DNA of 45,147 nt, from positions 1 to 45,147 of the forward strand of contig JAFAIM010000042.1 of NCBI GenBank assembly GCA_019236735.1, given 5' to 3'. The translations under genes were made by a program, and so were the position numbers. Under the pieces are notes generated by a model. The model had not been told where the DNA came from. It saw only the letters and a program-made list of their open reading frames with translations, and searched no databases. Numbering within the stretch: position 1 is the stretch's first letter; each line of letters begins with the position of its first letter. Source of the stretch: Burkholderiaceae bacterium. Lineage in GTDB: Bacteria > Pseudomonadota > Gammaproteobacteria > Burkholderiales > Burkholderiaceae_F. Of this stretch, positions 18,053 through 25,509 are shown one piece after another.

Positions 18053-19777
18053 ATGGACCACCCGTTGCCGCAAACACTGGAAACCAGGCGAGCGCAGATG
18101 TTCCCGGCGCTGACGGCCGATGAAGTCGAGCGGACGCGACGCTTCGCCACCGTGCAGCGCTTTGCCGACGGCGCTCGTGTGTACGAGACCGGTAAGCCGA
18201 GTCCGGGGCTGCTCGTCGTTCTCTCCGGCGTATTGCGCGTCAGCCGGCGCGACGGGCTTGGGCCCGACCTTCCGATTGTCGACCACAACGTAGGCTCGTT
18301 TTCCGGCGAGGTTGGTCAACTCTCGGGCAGGCGCTCGTTCGTCGACGCTGTCGCGGTCGGCGACCTGGAGGCCCTTTTGATCAAGCCGGACCAGTTGCGA
18401 GCGCTGCTGATCGCTGAAGCAGATCTCGGCGAACGGATCATGCGAGCGCTGATCCTGCGCCGCGTCGGCTTGCTGGAGGCCGGCTCAGGGGGCCCCGTGC
18501 TGATCGGCGAGAGCTCGTCGCCCGATGTCGCACGGCTGCGCACCTTTCTCAGCCGCAACGGCTTCCCGCATCTTCTCCTCGATCCGGTCGATGATGAAGA
18601 AGCACGGGCACTGATTGAACGCTACACCCCTGGGCCGGACGAGCTACCACTGGTGGTGTGCCCCGACGGCTCCGTCATGCTCAACCCGACGGAGGCCGCG
18701 CTCGCCCGATGCATCGGAATGCTCGACACGGACGCCAGCAAACAGGTTTATGACGTTGCCATCGTCGGTGCCGGGCCGGCTGGTCTGGCCGCAGCGGTCT
18801 ATGCGGCCTCGGAAGGCTTGTCGGTCCTCGTCCTCGACTCCTCAGCTTTTGGTGGACAAGCGGGAGCCAGCGCCCGGATAGAGAACTATCTGGGATTCCC
18901 AACGGGGATATCAGGCCGCGCGCTCGCCGGGCGCGCCTACACGCAGGCGCAAAAATTCGGCGCAACGATGCTGATTCCAGCCGAGGCGGTACACCTGGAT
19001 TGCGAGCGTTCCGGGAGCGACGAGACAGTCGGCTTGCGAGTTGCCAACGAGCGGACCGTGCGAAGTCGCACAGTGGTGATTGCAACCGGTGCGCACTACC
19101 GACGACCACAATGCACGAATTTGAAGACCTTGGAAGGCTGCGGCATCTGGTATTGGGCATCTCCGATCGAAGCGAAAATGTGCGCAGGCCAGGAGGTGGT
19201 ACTGGTCGGAGGCGGCAATTCGGCAGGACAGGCTGCCGTGTTCCTCGCCGGATATGCCTCCAAGGTCTGGATGCTGGTGCGCGGAGAAGGTCTGGCGGCA
19301 AGCATGTCGCAGTACCTGATCGAGCGAATTGCGGCGAACCCCAACATCGCGCTGCGCTCGCGCACCGAGGTCATTGGAGTCACCGGCTCACGGCCTTCCG
19401 GCCTCGAGTCCGTGAAATGGCGGCATCGCGACAGCGCTCGGGAGGAGACGCGGGCAATCCGCCACCTGTTTCTGTTCCTGGGCGCAGATCCCTGCACCGA
19501 ATGGCTGACGGAGTGCGACGTCAAGGTGGACGACAAGGGTTTCGTCAGAACCGGCTTCGACGAGTTGCATTCGGGAGAGTCTCGCCGATCCGCGCTGAAC
19601 CTGTCCCTGGAGACGAACGTCCGCGGCGTTTTCGCCATTGGCGATGTCCGCGCGGAGTCGGTCAAGCGGGTCGGCGGCGCCATCGGCGAGGGAGCGGCAG
19701 TGGTCGCGCAAATCCACGCTTTTCTCGCGACCCAGGCACGGCGGTCCGCGAAGCCTACGGCACAAACGGCTTCGTGA
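18053..19777 (+). CDS. Cyclic-nucleotide-binding domain / thioredoxin-reductase-like flavoprotein
   Basis: 574 residues from ATG 18053 (an in-frame ATG at 17984 with GAGGG upstream is an alternative). Residues about 15-140 form a cNMP-binding beta-roll (FADGARVYETGKPSPGLLVVLSGVLRVSRR). Residues about 145-220 resemble a thioredoxin/glutaredoxin fold without cysteines. From about 230 there is a thioredoxin-reductase-type module: FAD motif GAGPAG at 239-244, SAFGGQAGASARIENYLGFP, the NADPH motif VLVGGGNSAGQAAVFLA, and GVFAIGDVRAESVKRVGGAIGEGA. The CxxC active site expected before the NADPH motif is missing; that region reads GIWYWASPIEAKMC. It is therefore probably a redox enzyme or sensor that does not reduce thioredoxin in the classical way. 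Confidence 0.9.
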   Translation: MDHPLPQTLETRRAQMFPALTADEVERTRRFATVQRFADGARVYETGKPSPGLLVVLSGVLRVSRRDGLGPDLPIVDHNVGSFSGEVGQLSGRRSFVDAVAVGDLEALLIKPDQLRALLIAEADLGERIMRALILRRVGLLEAGSGGPVLIGESSSPDVARLRTFLSRNGFPHLLLDPVDDEEARALIERYTPGPDELPLVVCPDGSVMLNPTEAALARCIGMLDTDASKQVYDVAIVGAGPAGLAAAVYAASEGLSVLVLDSSAFGGQAGASARIENYLGFPTGISGRALAGRAYTQAQKFGATMLIPAEAVHLDCERSGSDETVGLRVANERTVRSRTVVIATGAHYRRPQCTNLKTLEGCGIWYWASPIEAKMCAGQEVVLVGGGNSAGQAAVFLAGYASKVWMLVRGEGLAASMSQYLIERIAANPNIALRSRTEVIGVTGSRPSGLESVKWRHRDSAREETRAIRHLFLFLGADPCTEWLTECDVKVDDKGFVRTGFDELHSGESRRSALNLSLETNVRGVFAIGDVRAESVKRVGGAIGEGAAVVAQIHAFLATQARRSAKPTAQTAS

Positions 19778-19939
19778 CGAAGCCATGGCAGGGGCAGCGC
19801 GAGAAGACCACCAGAACGCTCCGCATCGCAGATATGCGGAGGACCCGCTGCCCGAATTCGTTGCCGTGGAACAGAATGGGGGCAAATACAATCGCCAGCC
19901 CCATGGCGCTCGTGCGCTGGGTCGATCGTGGAACGCTGC

Positions 19940-21157
19940 TCATGATGATGGCATCAGGGTAGAGCGGATCTTGACCTCATGCGTAAGCGTCTGGTGAACC
20001 GGGCACTTTTCGGCGATTTGCATCAACCGGTCGCGCGCATCTGCCGGCACGTCACCTTCGATCGTGATCTCGCGGGCAATTTCGTCGATCCTTCCCACTT
20101 TGGTCTCGCAGTCGGCGCAGTCCTGCGCATGAACCTTGCGGTGGGACAAGCGAACCGCGAAACGCCCGACCGGGATCTGCTTGCGCTCGGCGTACAGCCG
20201 CATCGTCATCGACGTGCAGGCGCCAAGGGCGGCCAGCAGGTAGTCGTAAGGACTTGGGCCCGTGTCATCGCCCCCTGCGGAGATCGGCTCATCCGCCGTC
20301 AGCAAGTGTCGTCCCACCCGCACGTGCTGGACAAGGTGGCTCGCAGGTGCCTCGCTGACTTCGACCACACCCGGCGGCAGTGCGACCACCGCTTCGGATG
20401 CCGGTAGATAACGCGACGCCCAGGCCGCCACCACGTCGGCCAGATAGACCGCATCCTCGCGCCGGGTTACCAGGTGATCGGCCGTGTCGAGCGACAAGAA
20501 GCTCTTGGGATGCCGCGCGGCGGCGAAAATCGTCGCGGCGTTTTCAATCCCGACGACCTCATCGTGCGGCGCATGACACACCAGAACGGCCTTTTTCAGA
20601 TTTGCCAGATCCTCGAGGAAATTCTGTTCCGCGACATCGTCCAGGAACTGCTTGGCGATCGTGAACGTGCGGCCCGCCAGACGGACTTCGGCCTTCCCCT
20701 TTTGCGCGATCTCGCCCAAATCGGCCGCGAATTGCTGCGTGATGTGCGCAGCGGACGAAGGCGCGCCGATCGTGACGACTCCGGTAGCTTCCGGCACCCG
20801 CGGCGCAGCGGCCAGCACGGCCGTGCCTCCCAGGCTGTGTCCGATCAGCAGAGCCGGTGCCGTGTAATTGCCGCGTAAGTGGTCCGCAGCCGCTATCAGG
20901 TCGCCGACGTTCGATGAGAAGTTTGTGTTGGCAAATTCGCCCTCGCTGCTGCCGATCCCTGTGAAGTCGAATCGCATGACGGCGATGTCGCGCGCAGCCA
21001 GCGCCCCGGCAACCCGGGACGCCGCCAGAACATCCTTACCGCAGGTGAAGCAGTGCGCGAACAGCGCGAAGGCGCGCGGGCGCGACGGCAGGTCGAGGCG
21101 GGCCGCCAGAGTGCTGCCATCGGAACCGGGGAATCCAATCTTCCTGGATTCGAGCAT
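19940..21157 (-). CDS. Bifunctional alpha/beta hydrolase-OsmC family protein
   Basis: 405 residues in two domains. Residues 1-250 are an alpha/beta hydrolase with nucleophile Ser108 in GHSLGG, an acid around Asp199 (CHAPHDEVV) and His228 (DTADHLV). Residues about 265-402 are an OsmC/Ohr-type domain with peroxidatic-type Cys314 (ALGACTSMTMRLYAERK) and Cys385 (AEKCPVHQTL). OsmC proteins reduce organic hydroperoxides, so the fusion may hydrolyse and then detoxify lipid-type substrates; this is inference. Hydrolase-OsmC fusions occur in other proteobacteria. Two further cysteines (CADC, 347-350) lie in the OsmC part. Confidence 0.93.
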   Translation of the reverse strand: MLESRKIGFPGSDGSTLAARLDLPSRPRAFALFAHCFTCGKDVLAASRVAGALAARDIAVMRFDFTGIGSSEGEFANTNFSSNVGDLIAAADHLRGNYTAPALLIGHSLGGTAVLAAAPRVPEATGVVTIGAPSSAAHITQQFAADLGEIAQKGKAEVRLAGRTFTIAKQFLDDVAEQNFLEDLANLKKAVLVCHAPHDEVVGIENAATIFAAARHPKSFLSLDTADHLVTRREDAVYLADVVAAWASRYLPASEAVVALPPGVVEVSEAPASHLVQHVRVGRHLLTADEPISAGGDDTGPSPYDYLLAALGACTSMTMRLYAERKQIPVGRFAVRLSHRKVHAQDCADCETKVGRIDEIAREITIEGDVPADARDRLMQIAEKCPVHQTLTHEVKIRSTLMPSS

Positions 21158-21289
21158 TGCGGTCTCCTAAGAGGGTCGAAACCGAGTTGGCCGAGAGTAC
21201 GCCTGGGATGGGAACACGCGAAGAATTGGCGCCGCTTCGAGGCCGGGCGATAATGTCGAACCGTTTCGCCCTCGATGCTTGGAAAGCCT

Positions 21290-21778
21290 ATGAAGCCGGC
21301 AAAGAAGAAAACGCAGAAATCCCCCAAAAGCACAAAGGCGACCGGAAAGAACACCAAGGGGTACTCGAGCGAGGAACGAGCCGCGATGCGGGAGCGCATC
21401 CAAGAGATGAAGGCGGACGCGCGCCGCGGGGTGCGCGCGGAAAAGGCCGACGGCGAAAGCGACCTGCTCGCGAAGATCGTAGCGCTACCGCAGCCGGATC
21501 GCGCTCTGGGCGAGCGACTCCACGCGATCATCAAAGCCAATGCTCCAGATCTGTCGCCGAGAACCTGGTACGGAATGCCCGCGTACGCCAGGGATGGCAA
21601 TGTCGTCTGCTTCTTCCAGAGTTCGCAGAAGTTCAAGACGAGGTACGCGACGCTCGGCTTCAGCGACAAGGCGAACCTCGACGAAGGCAAGATGTGGCCG
21701 ACCGCCTTCGCCCTCAAGGAGCTGACTGCTGCCGAAGAGGCAAAGATCAGCGCGCTCGTGAAGAGAGCGGTGAGTTGA
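21290..21778 (+). CDS. DUF1801/YdhG-like small protein
   Basis: 162 residues from ATG 21290, chosen because GGAAAG lies four bases upstream; an ATG 15 bp earlier has no Shine-Dalgarno. The first 40 residues are lysine-rich and disordered ([15 protein letters not shown]). The core, [58 protein letters not shown] and the C-terminal [13 protein letters not shown], matches DUF1801, whose members include YdhG-like proposed iron chaperones. Function is unproven. It is divergent from the hydrolase-OsmC gene. Confidence 0.85.
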   Translation: MKPAKKKTQKSPKSTKATGKNTKGYSSEERAAMRERIQEMKADARRGVRAEKADGESDLLAKIVALPQPDRALGERLHAIIKANAPDLSPRTWYGMPAYARDGNVVCFFQSSQKFKTRYATLGFSDKANLDEGKMWPTAFALKELTAAEEAKISALVKRAVS

Positions 21779-21937
21779 TGCATTCTGCGTCAGCACGGAC
21801 AAGGTGGTGACAGAGAAGGGTTATTGATTCATGCGGTTTTCCATGTAAGCGAGCACTGCGTCCCCTGAGGCGCGTGCGTTTCGAGCGCACGACTCCAAGA
21901 AATCCGAATAAGATTCGCTTTAGAAGCAGGTAAGCAA

Positions 21938-22174
21938 ATGGAGGGACGCGTGAATCCCAGAGAGTTTTTGAGGCACGGCCTGGATTGCGATAAGGCGTGG
22001 TCCGAAGGCTACACAGCAGGGTTTCGATCCGCGACGCAAAGCATTGCGTCGATGGGCCCAACCGCGCTGACGCCTTCGAGCACTGCTGACGCCTCTGCCG
22101 GGGCCGATCACTGCAAGTACTTCTACGACCTCGGGCGCGGTCAGGGGATGATGGACGCCAAGTCCAGACCCTAG
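21938..22174 (+). CDS. Hypothetical small protein
   Basis: A possible 78-residue protein (MEGRVNPREFLRHGLDCDKAWS at the start, YFYDLGRGQGMMDAKSRP at the end) with CAGGTAAG before the ATG. Composition is balanced rather than Arg/Pro-rich, which favours a real gene, but I recognise no family. About 60 bp upstream there is a hairpin CGTGCG-TTTCGAG-CGCACG (21873-21891) with no T run. Confidence 0.4.
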   Translation: MEGRVNPREFLRHGLDCDKAWSEGYTAGFRSATQSIASMGPTALTPSSTADASAGADHCKYFYDLGRGQGMMDAKSRP

Positions 22175-22195
22175 CCCTGGTCTGCTAGAAGGGGT

Positions 22196-22654
22196 TTATT
22201 CGACCCCATAGTGGCGGTGGCAGGCAGAGCAGATTTCGTCGAGCTGGTCGCTCACCTCTGAGACCGCCTTTAAATCGTGACGCTCGGCGCCGCGATAGGC
22301 CTTCGCTGCGGCCGTCGCGAGCTCTTGCGCATATTTGATCCAGTCATGGTCCAGCGCGCGCTGGGGGATCATCAGCGCATTGGTCGCTTCCGCGAGCGTC
22401 GCAGCGCCACTGACAACTTGTTCCCAGTCTTCGTTGGTCTTCGGCGACAAATCGTGCTCACCCGTAGCGTCGATGATCGAGCCATTCGCGCGCCAGATGA
22501 TGGTTGCTGCTGGAGTCAGCACATGTTCCATGAATGTCTTCATGTCGACATGGGCCTGAAATGGAACAGCGCGCGCTTCGCCTTGCTGCGGCGAGCCCGC
22601 TGCCGCCGCCAGAGCCGTCGCGACGAGGGCCATCAACGCACATAGACGACGCAT
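22196..22654 (-). CDS. Periplasmic cytochrome c' -like protein (class II)
   Basis: 152 residues with a signal peptide (RRLCALMALVATALAAAAG) and one heme-binding motif, CSACH at 142-146, close to the C-terminus, the placement seen in four-helix-bundle class II cytochromes. The body is mostly helical (AEATNALMIPQRALDHDWIKYAQELATAAAKAYRG), consistent with that fold. It starts seven bases after the stop of the class I cytochrome gene and so is its operon partner. Probable role: electron carrier or gas-binding heme protein in the periplasm. Confidence 0.87.
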   Translation of the reverse strand: MRRLCALMALVATALAAAAGSPQQGEARAVPFQAHVDMKTFMEHVLTPAATIIWRANGSIIDATGEHDLSPKTNEDWEQVVSGAATLAEATNALMIPQRALDHDWIKYAQELATAAAKAYRGAERHDLKAVSEVSDQLDEICSACHRHYGVE

Positions 22655-22661
22655 TCCATCA

Positions 22662-23078
22662 TTATCGCTGCTCCGCGAGGTAGGAGATCACGTCCGCACG
22701 ATCCTTGGCGTTCGAGAGCGAAAAGAACATCTTCGCGCCGGGCACGAAGCCCTGAGGATTGGTCAACCAGCGGTCCAGGTTGGCGGGAGTCCAAACCAGA
22801 CCAGACTTCTTCAGTGCTGGTGAGTAGGCGTATCCGGGGACCGTTCCGGCCACACGTCCAACCACCCCGCGATGCTTGGGCCCCACATCGTCTTCGTCGA
22901 GGGAATGACACCCCATGCAGGCTTGATACACGGTCTGGCCATGAGCGGGATCGCCCTTGGCCATATCCGATGGGGATTGGGCGTAGGCATCGTAGGCATA
23001 AACGCTCGCAGCCGCGAAGGCAAGCACTACTCCGATCGCAACGCCGATCTTCCGTAGAACGAACTCCATCGAGCTCAT
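22662..23078 (-). CDS. Cytochrome c, class I
   Basis: 138 residues. An N-terminal hydrophobic segment (VAIGVVLAFAAASVYAYDAYAQ) serves as signal or anchor. The heme motif CMGCH is at 54-58, DDVGPKHRGVVGRVAGTVPGYAYSPALKKSG is the usual mitochondrial-type cytochrome c spacer, and Met117 in PGAKMFFSL is the sixth iron ligand. It ends ADVISYLAEQR. It should carry electrons in the periplasm. It lies 33 bp downstream of a Tat-exported metallophosphoesterase and is followed by a cytochrome c'. Confidence 0.95.
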   Translation of the reverse strand: MSSMEFVLRKIGVAIGVVLAFAAASVYAYDAYAQSPSDMAKGDPAHGQTVYQACMGCHSLDEDDVGPKHRGVVGRVAGTVPGYAYSPALKKSGLVWTPANLDRWLTNPQGFVPGAKMFFSLSNAKDRADVISYLAEQR

Positions 23079-23111
23079 GGCTGCGTCTCCATGCCGGATG
23101 TGAAGAGGGAT

Positions 23112-24053
23112 TCAGGACAGCGACGTGTCGGTCAGCACCAGCGATTGCGGATGCTCGCGCACGGAGACGCTCGTAATCCCGAGCGTGCTTGCCAACTGAT
23201 CGGTGGGCACTTTCAAAGGCCCGGGGCCAGGACCTTCGCCCGGCGCGGGCTGCGGATACGCGGTCGAGCGGGCCGTGTGGAACGAAATGTTTCCTTCCAC
23301 CTTCTGGATAATCTGGTGGATATGCCCGTTTAGCACCGTCACCGACCCGAATCGACGCAGTTGCGGCAGAAGTCGGTCCGCGTCGGTAGTTCCCCAGCCC
23401 CACGGCGCATAGATCGTCCAGAGCGGCATATGGGCGAAGACGACGATCGGCGTGCTCGATGAGCGCGCTTTCAGGTCCTCTGTGACCCACGCGAGCTGCT
23501 CGTCGCCCAGGCTGCCAAAGCCGCCATCGCCAGCCTGCAGGACATTGATCAGCGCAACGAAGTGCACGCCGGCGTGATCGAAGGTGTAGTAGCCCTTGTT
23601 GTTCGACGCTTTGCCGAAGCGGTTGAAGTATTCGGTGACGGTCGCATCCGCCGTGTCGTGCTCGCCCGGGGTCGTGTGCATCTCGGCGGTTCGCAGACGC
23701 GAGAACATGCTCTGCGCCAGATCGAATTCGGCAGGTTTCGACAGGTGCGTGATGTCACCGGTGTGCAGAATCAGGGCGGGCTGCTCCGGCATCGCGTTGA
23801 CCAGATCGATCGTCTTACCGAGCGTTCCGCCCACATCAGGATTGGCCTCTTTGTGGAAGCCGATGTGCGTGTCGCTGATCTGGACGAACAGCGGCTGCCC
23901 GAGGCGCGCGGTGGCGTTCGGATCAGATGCGGCGAGCGCCAGGTCGACGGGAGCGAAGACGCCGCCGGAGAGGGCGAAAAGCGTCCCCGCCCCGCCGAAG
24001 GCCATGCATTGCAGTGCCTTACGCCGGGAAGGCAGGGTAGGGTCATTCGACAT
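23112..24053 (-). CDS. Tat-exported calcineurin-like metallophosphoesterase
   Basis: 313 residues. The N-terminus SRRKALQCMAFGGAGTLFAL is a twin-arginine signal (Arg10-Arg11). The metallophosphoesterase blocks are present: Asp61-x-His63 (ISDTHIGFH), Gly99-Asp100 (LHTGDITH), His208 (FAHMPLW) and Gly243-His-Ile-His246 (LNGHIHQ). The central GNHD/E block reads GEHD (130-133), with Glu in place of the metal-bridging Asn. It probably hydrolyses a phosphate ester in the periplasm; the substrate is unknown. It heads a three-gene operon with two cytochromes c. Confidence 0.92.
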   Translation of the reverse strand: MSNDPTLPSRRKALQCMAFGGAGTLFALSGGVFAPVDLALAASDPNATARLGQPLFVQISDTHIGFHKEANPDVGGTLGKTIDLVNAMPEQPALILHTGDITHLSKPAEFDLAQSMFSRLRTAEMHTTPGEHDTADATVTEYFNRFGKASNNKGYYTFDHAGVHFVALINVLQAGDGGFGSLGDEQLAWVTEDLKARSSSTPIVVFAHMPLWTIYAPWGWGTTDADRLLPQLRRFGSVTVLNGHIHQIIQKVEGNISFHTARSTAYPQPAPGEGPGPGPLKVPTDQLASTLGITSVSVREHPQSLVLTDTSLS

Positions 24054-24113
24054 GGAAGATTCCTTTCGATGGGTCGAGTACCAGACCCTCCCTGCAGCCG
24101 ATTTATTCCCGGC

Positions 24114-24650
24114 CTATCGATAGCTCTTGGCTGTCCCCGTATCGCCGGAGTCACTGGCGTGAGCCATCTGCGCAGAGTCGGGCGGGCAAGAGGCGCTCGC
24201 CACGGCAACTGAGACATCGCGCTGCGGCTCGCCCAGATCCGTGGACAGCGTGCCGTCGCCCGACACGATCGTGCCCTCGCGAAGAGCCTGAGCGAGCTCG
24301 GTCTTCACTTGCTCGCGGATTCTCGCGTCGGCAACAGCGCCGACAGCCGGGCTCGGCGGCGTGCCATCGCCAGACAAGATCGTGCCGGTGCGGACAGCTT
24401 CGGCGAGTTCGGCCTTGACTTGCGCACGCGTCCTCGCCCCGGCAACCGGGTCGGTCGGCGGCCGCGGCGCGCCCAGGTCCGTGTACATCGTTCCGTCACC
24501 CGAAATGATGGTTCCGTCGCGAATGGCCTGAGCAAGCTCGGCTTTCACCTGGGTTTGTGTGTTGCTGCACTGCTGTGCCAGCGCGGTGCCAGGACCGATC
24601 AGGGTTGCAGCGGCCAGCGACAGCGCACTTAGTACAAGCTTCGTATTCAC
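24114..24650 (-). CDS. Secreted protein with three DUF4148-like repeats
   Basis: 178 residues from a GTG at 24650, preceded by AAAGGA. Residues 1-26 are a signal peptide (SALSLAAATLIGPGTALAQ). Three tandem units follow at about 32-60, 75-98 and 112-140, each with the pattern QVKxELAxAxRxGTIxSGDGT; the first and third end TDLGxP. The unit resembles the DUF4148 motif, usually present once in small exported proteins of Burkholderiales. There is one Cys near each end (29 and 155). The function is unknown. It lies just upstream of the metallophosphoesterase-cytochrome operon and is transcribed the same way. Confidence 0.75.
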   Translation of the reverse strand: MNTKLVLSALSLAAATLIGPGTALAQQCSNTQTQVKAELAQAIRDGTIISGDGTMYTDLGAPRPPTDPVAGARTRAQVKAELAEAVRTGTILSGDGTPPSPAVGAVADARIREQVKTELAQALREGTIVSGDGTLSTDLGEPQRDVSVAVASASCPPDSAQMAHASDSGDTGTAKSYR

Positions 24651-24860
24651 GATGCATCCTTTCCCGTGGTGGGATGCCACGACGTCTCAGGACAGCGGCT
24701 CGTTGCGTGGCGGTCGAGTTCGCTGCAGCGGAAGGGATCGCAGGTTTGCGCCTCACACTTGCCTGCCTGACTCGATTGCAGGCTTGCCTTATTCCGGCGG
24801 GAATAACGTCCCACGCGCGCCGGTCAGCGGGCCATCTGCTCACTACGTGTCGGAGGCTCG

Positions 24861-25433
24861 ATGGGTCAGAACACAGCGCGGGCGACAGGAAGCGCTCGCA
24901 GTCGAGCGTTTCTTGCCGTTCCTCTAGTGCTTTTCGCGGCGGTCGCGGTCACCGTCGGATCGGTCGCGAGCAGAACCATCCGGCAGCCTTACGAGACGGC
25001 CTTCTTCCGGCTCTTCTTCAGTGACCCTCTGCATATGAAGGTATGGCTGCTAACGGCCGGGCTTGTGCTCGCGCTGGGACAGTTGGTCACAGCATCGCGC
25101 ATCTACCAGGTGCTGCATTTCGCGCCTGGCGGTCGCTTCTACGCAGTGGTGCATCGGTGGTCCGGGCGAGCGGCAATCCTGCTGACACTGCCGGTCGCCT
25201 ACCACTGCATTTTCTTGCTCGGTTTCGGGACGTACGGAACCCGAGCGATTGTTCACTCAGTGCTGGGATCGATTTTCTACGGCACTCTTCTGTCGAAGGT
25301 ATTCCTCGTTCGCGCGCACGGGTTCCCGGGTTGGGCCCTGCCAGTTACGGGTGGGCTGCTGTTCTCCATCCTCCTGGGGTTGTGGCTGACCTCTTCCTTC
25401 TGGTTCTTCACGACCCTCGGCATCGGAATTTAG
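24861..25433 (+). CDS. Five-helix membrane protein, DUF6529-like
   Basis: 190 residues with five predicted membrane helices (about 17-35, 58-78, 104-121, 128-150 and 159-183). GGAGG precedes the ATG. Several histidines lie in or beside helices (His58, His86, His98, His115, His132), with PLHMKVWLLTAGLVLALGQL and VVHRWSGRAAILLTLPVAYHC being the clearest blocks. This resembles the DUF6529 family and, more loosely, cytochrome b561-type heme membrane proteins. The neighbouring cytochromes c make a membrane electron-transfer role plausible but unproven. Confidence 0.65.
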   Translation: MGQNTARATGSARSRAFLAVPLVLFAAVAVTVGSVASRTIRQPYETAFFRLFFSDPLHMKVWLLTAGLVLALGQLVTASRIYQVLHFAPGGRFYAVVHRWSGRAAILLTLPVAYHCIFLLGFGTYGTRAIVHSVLGSIFYGTLLSKVFLVRAHGFPGWALPVTGGLLFSILLGLWLTSSFWFFTTLGIGI

Positions 25434-25509
25434 ATACCAGTAGCCGACAAGGGCATCCGTCTGCGGCAGAACGATCACGTCATGACGTTCATCGCGTCTG
25501 GTATGGATG

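Noticed and set aside
19778-19939. Possible gene fragment on the minus strand (MSSVPRSTQRTSAMGLAIVF at the start).
   Set aside because: One hydrophobic stretch only, no family resemblance and no conserved continuation in any frame.
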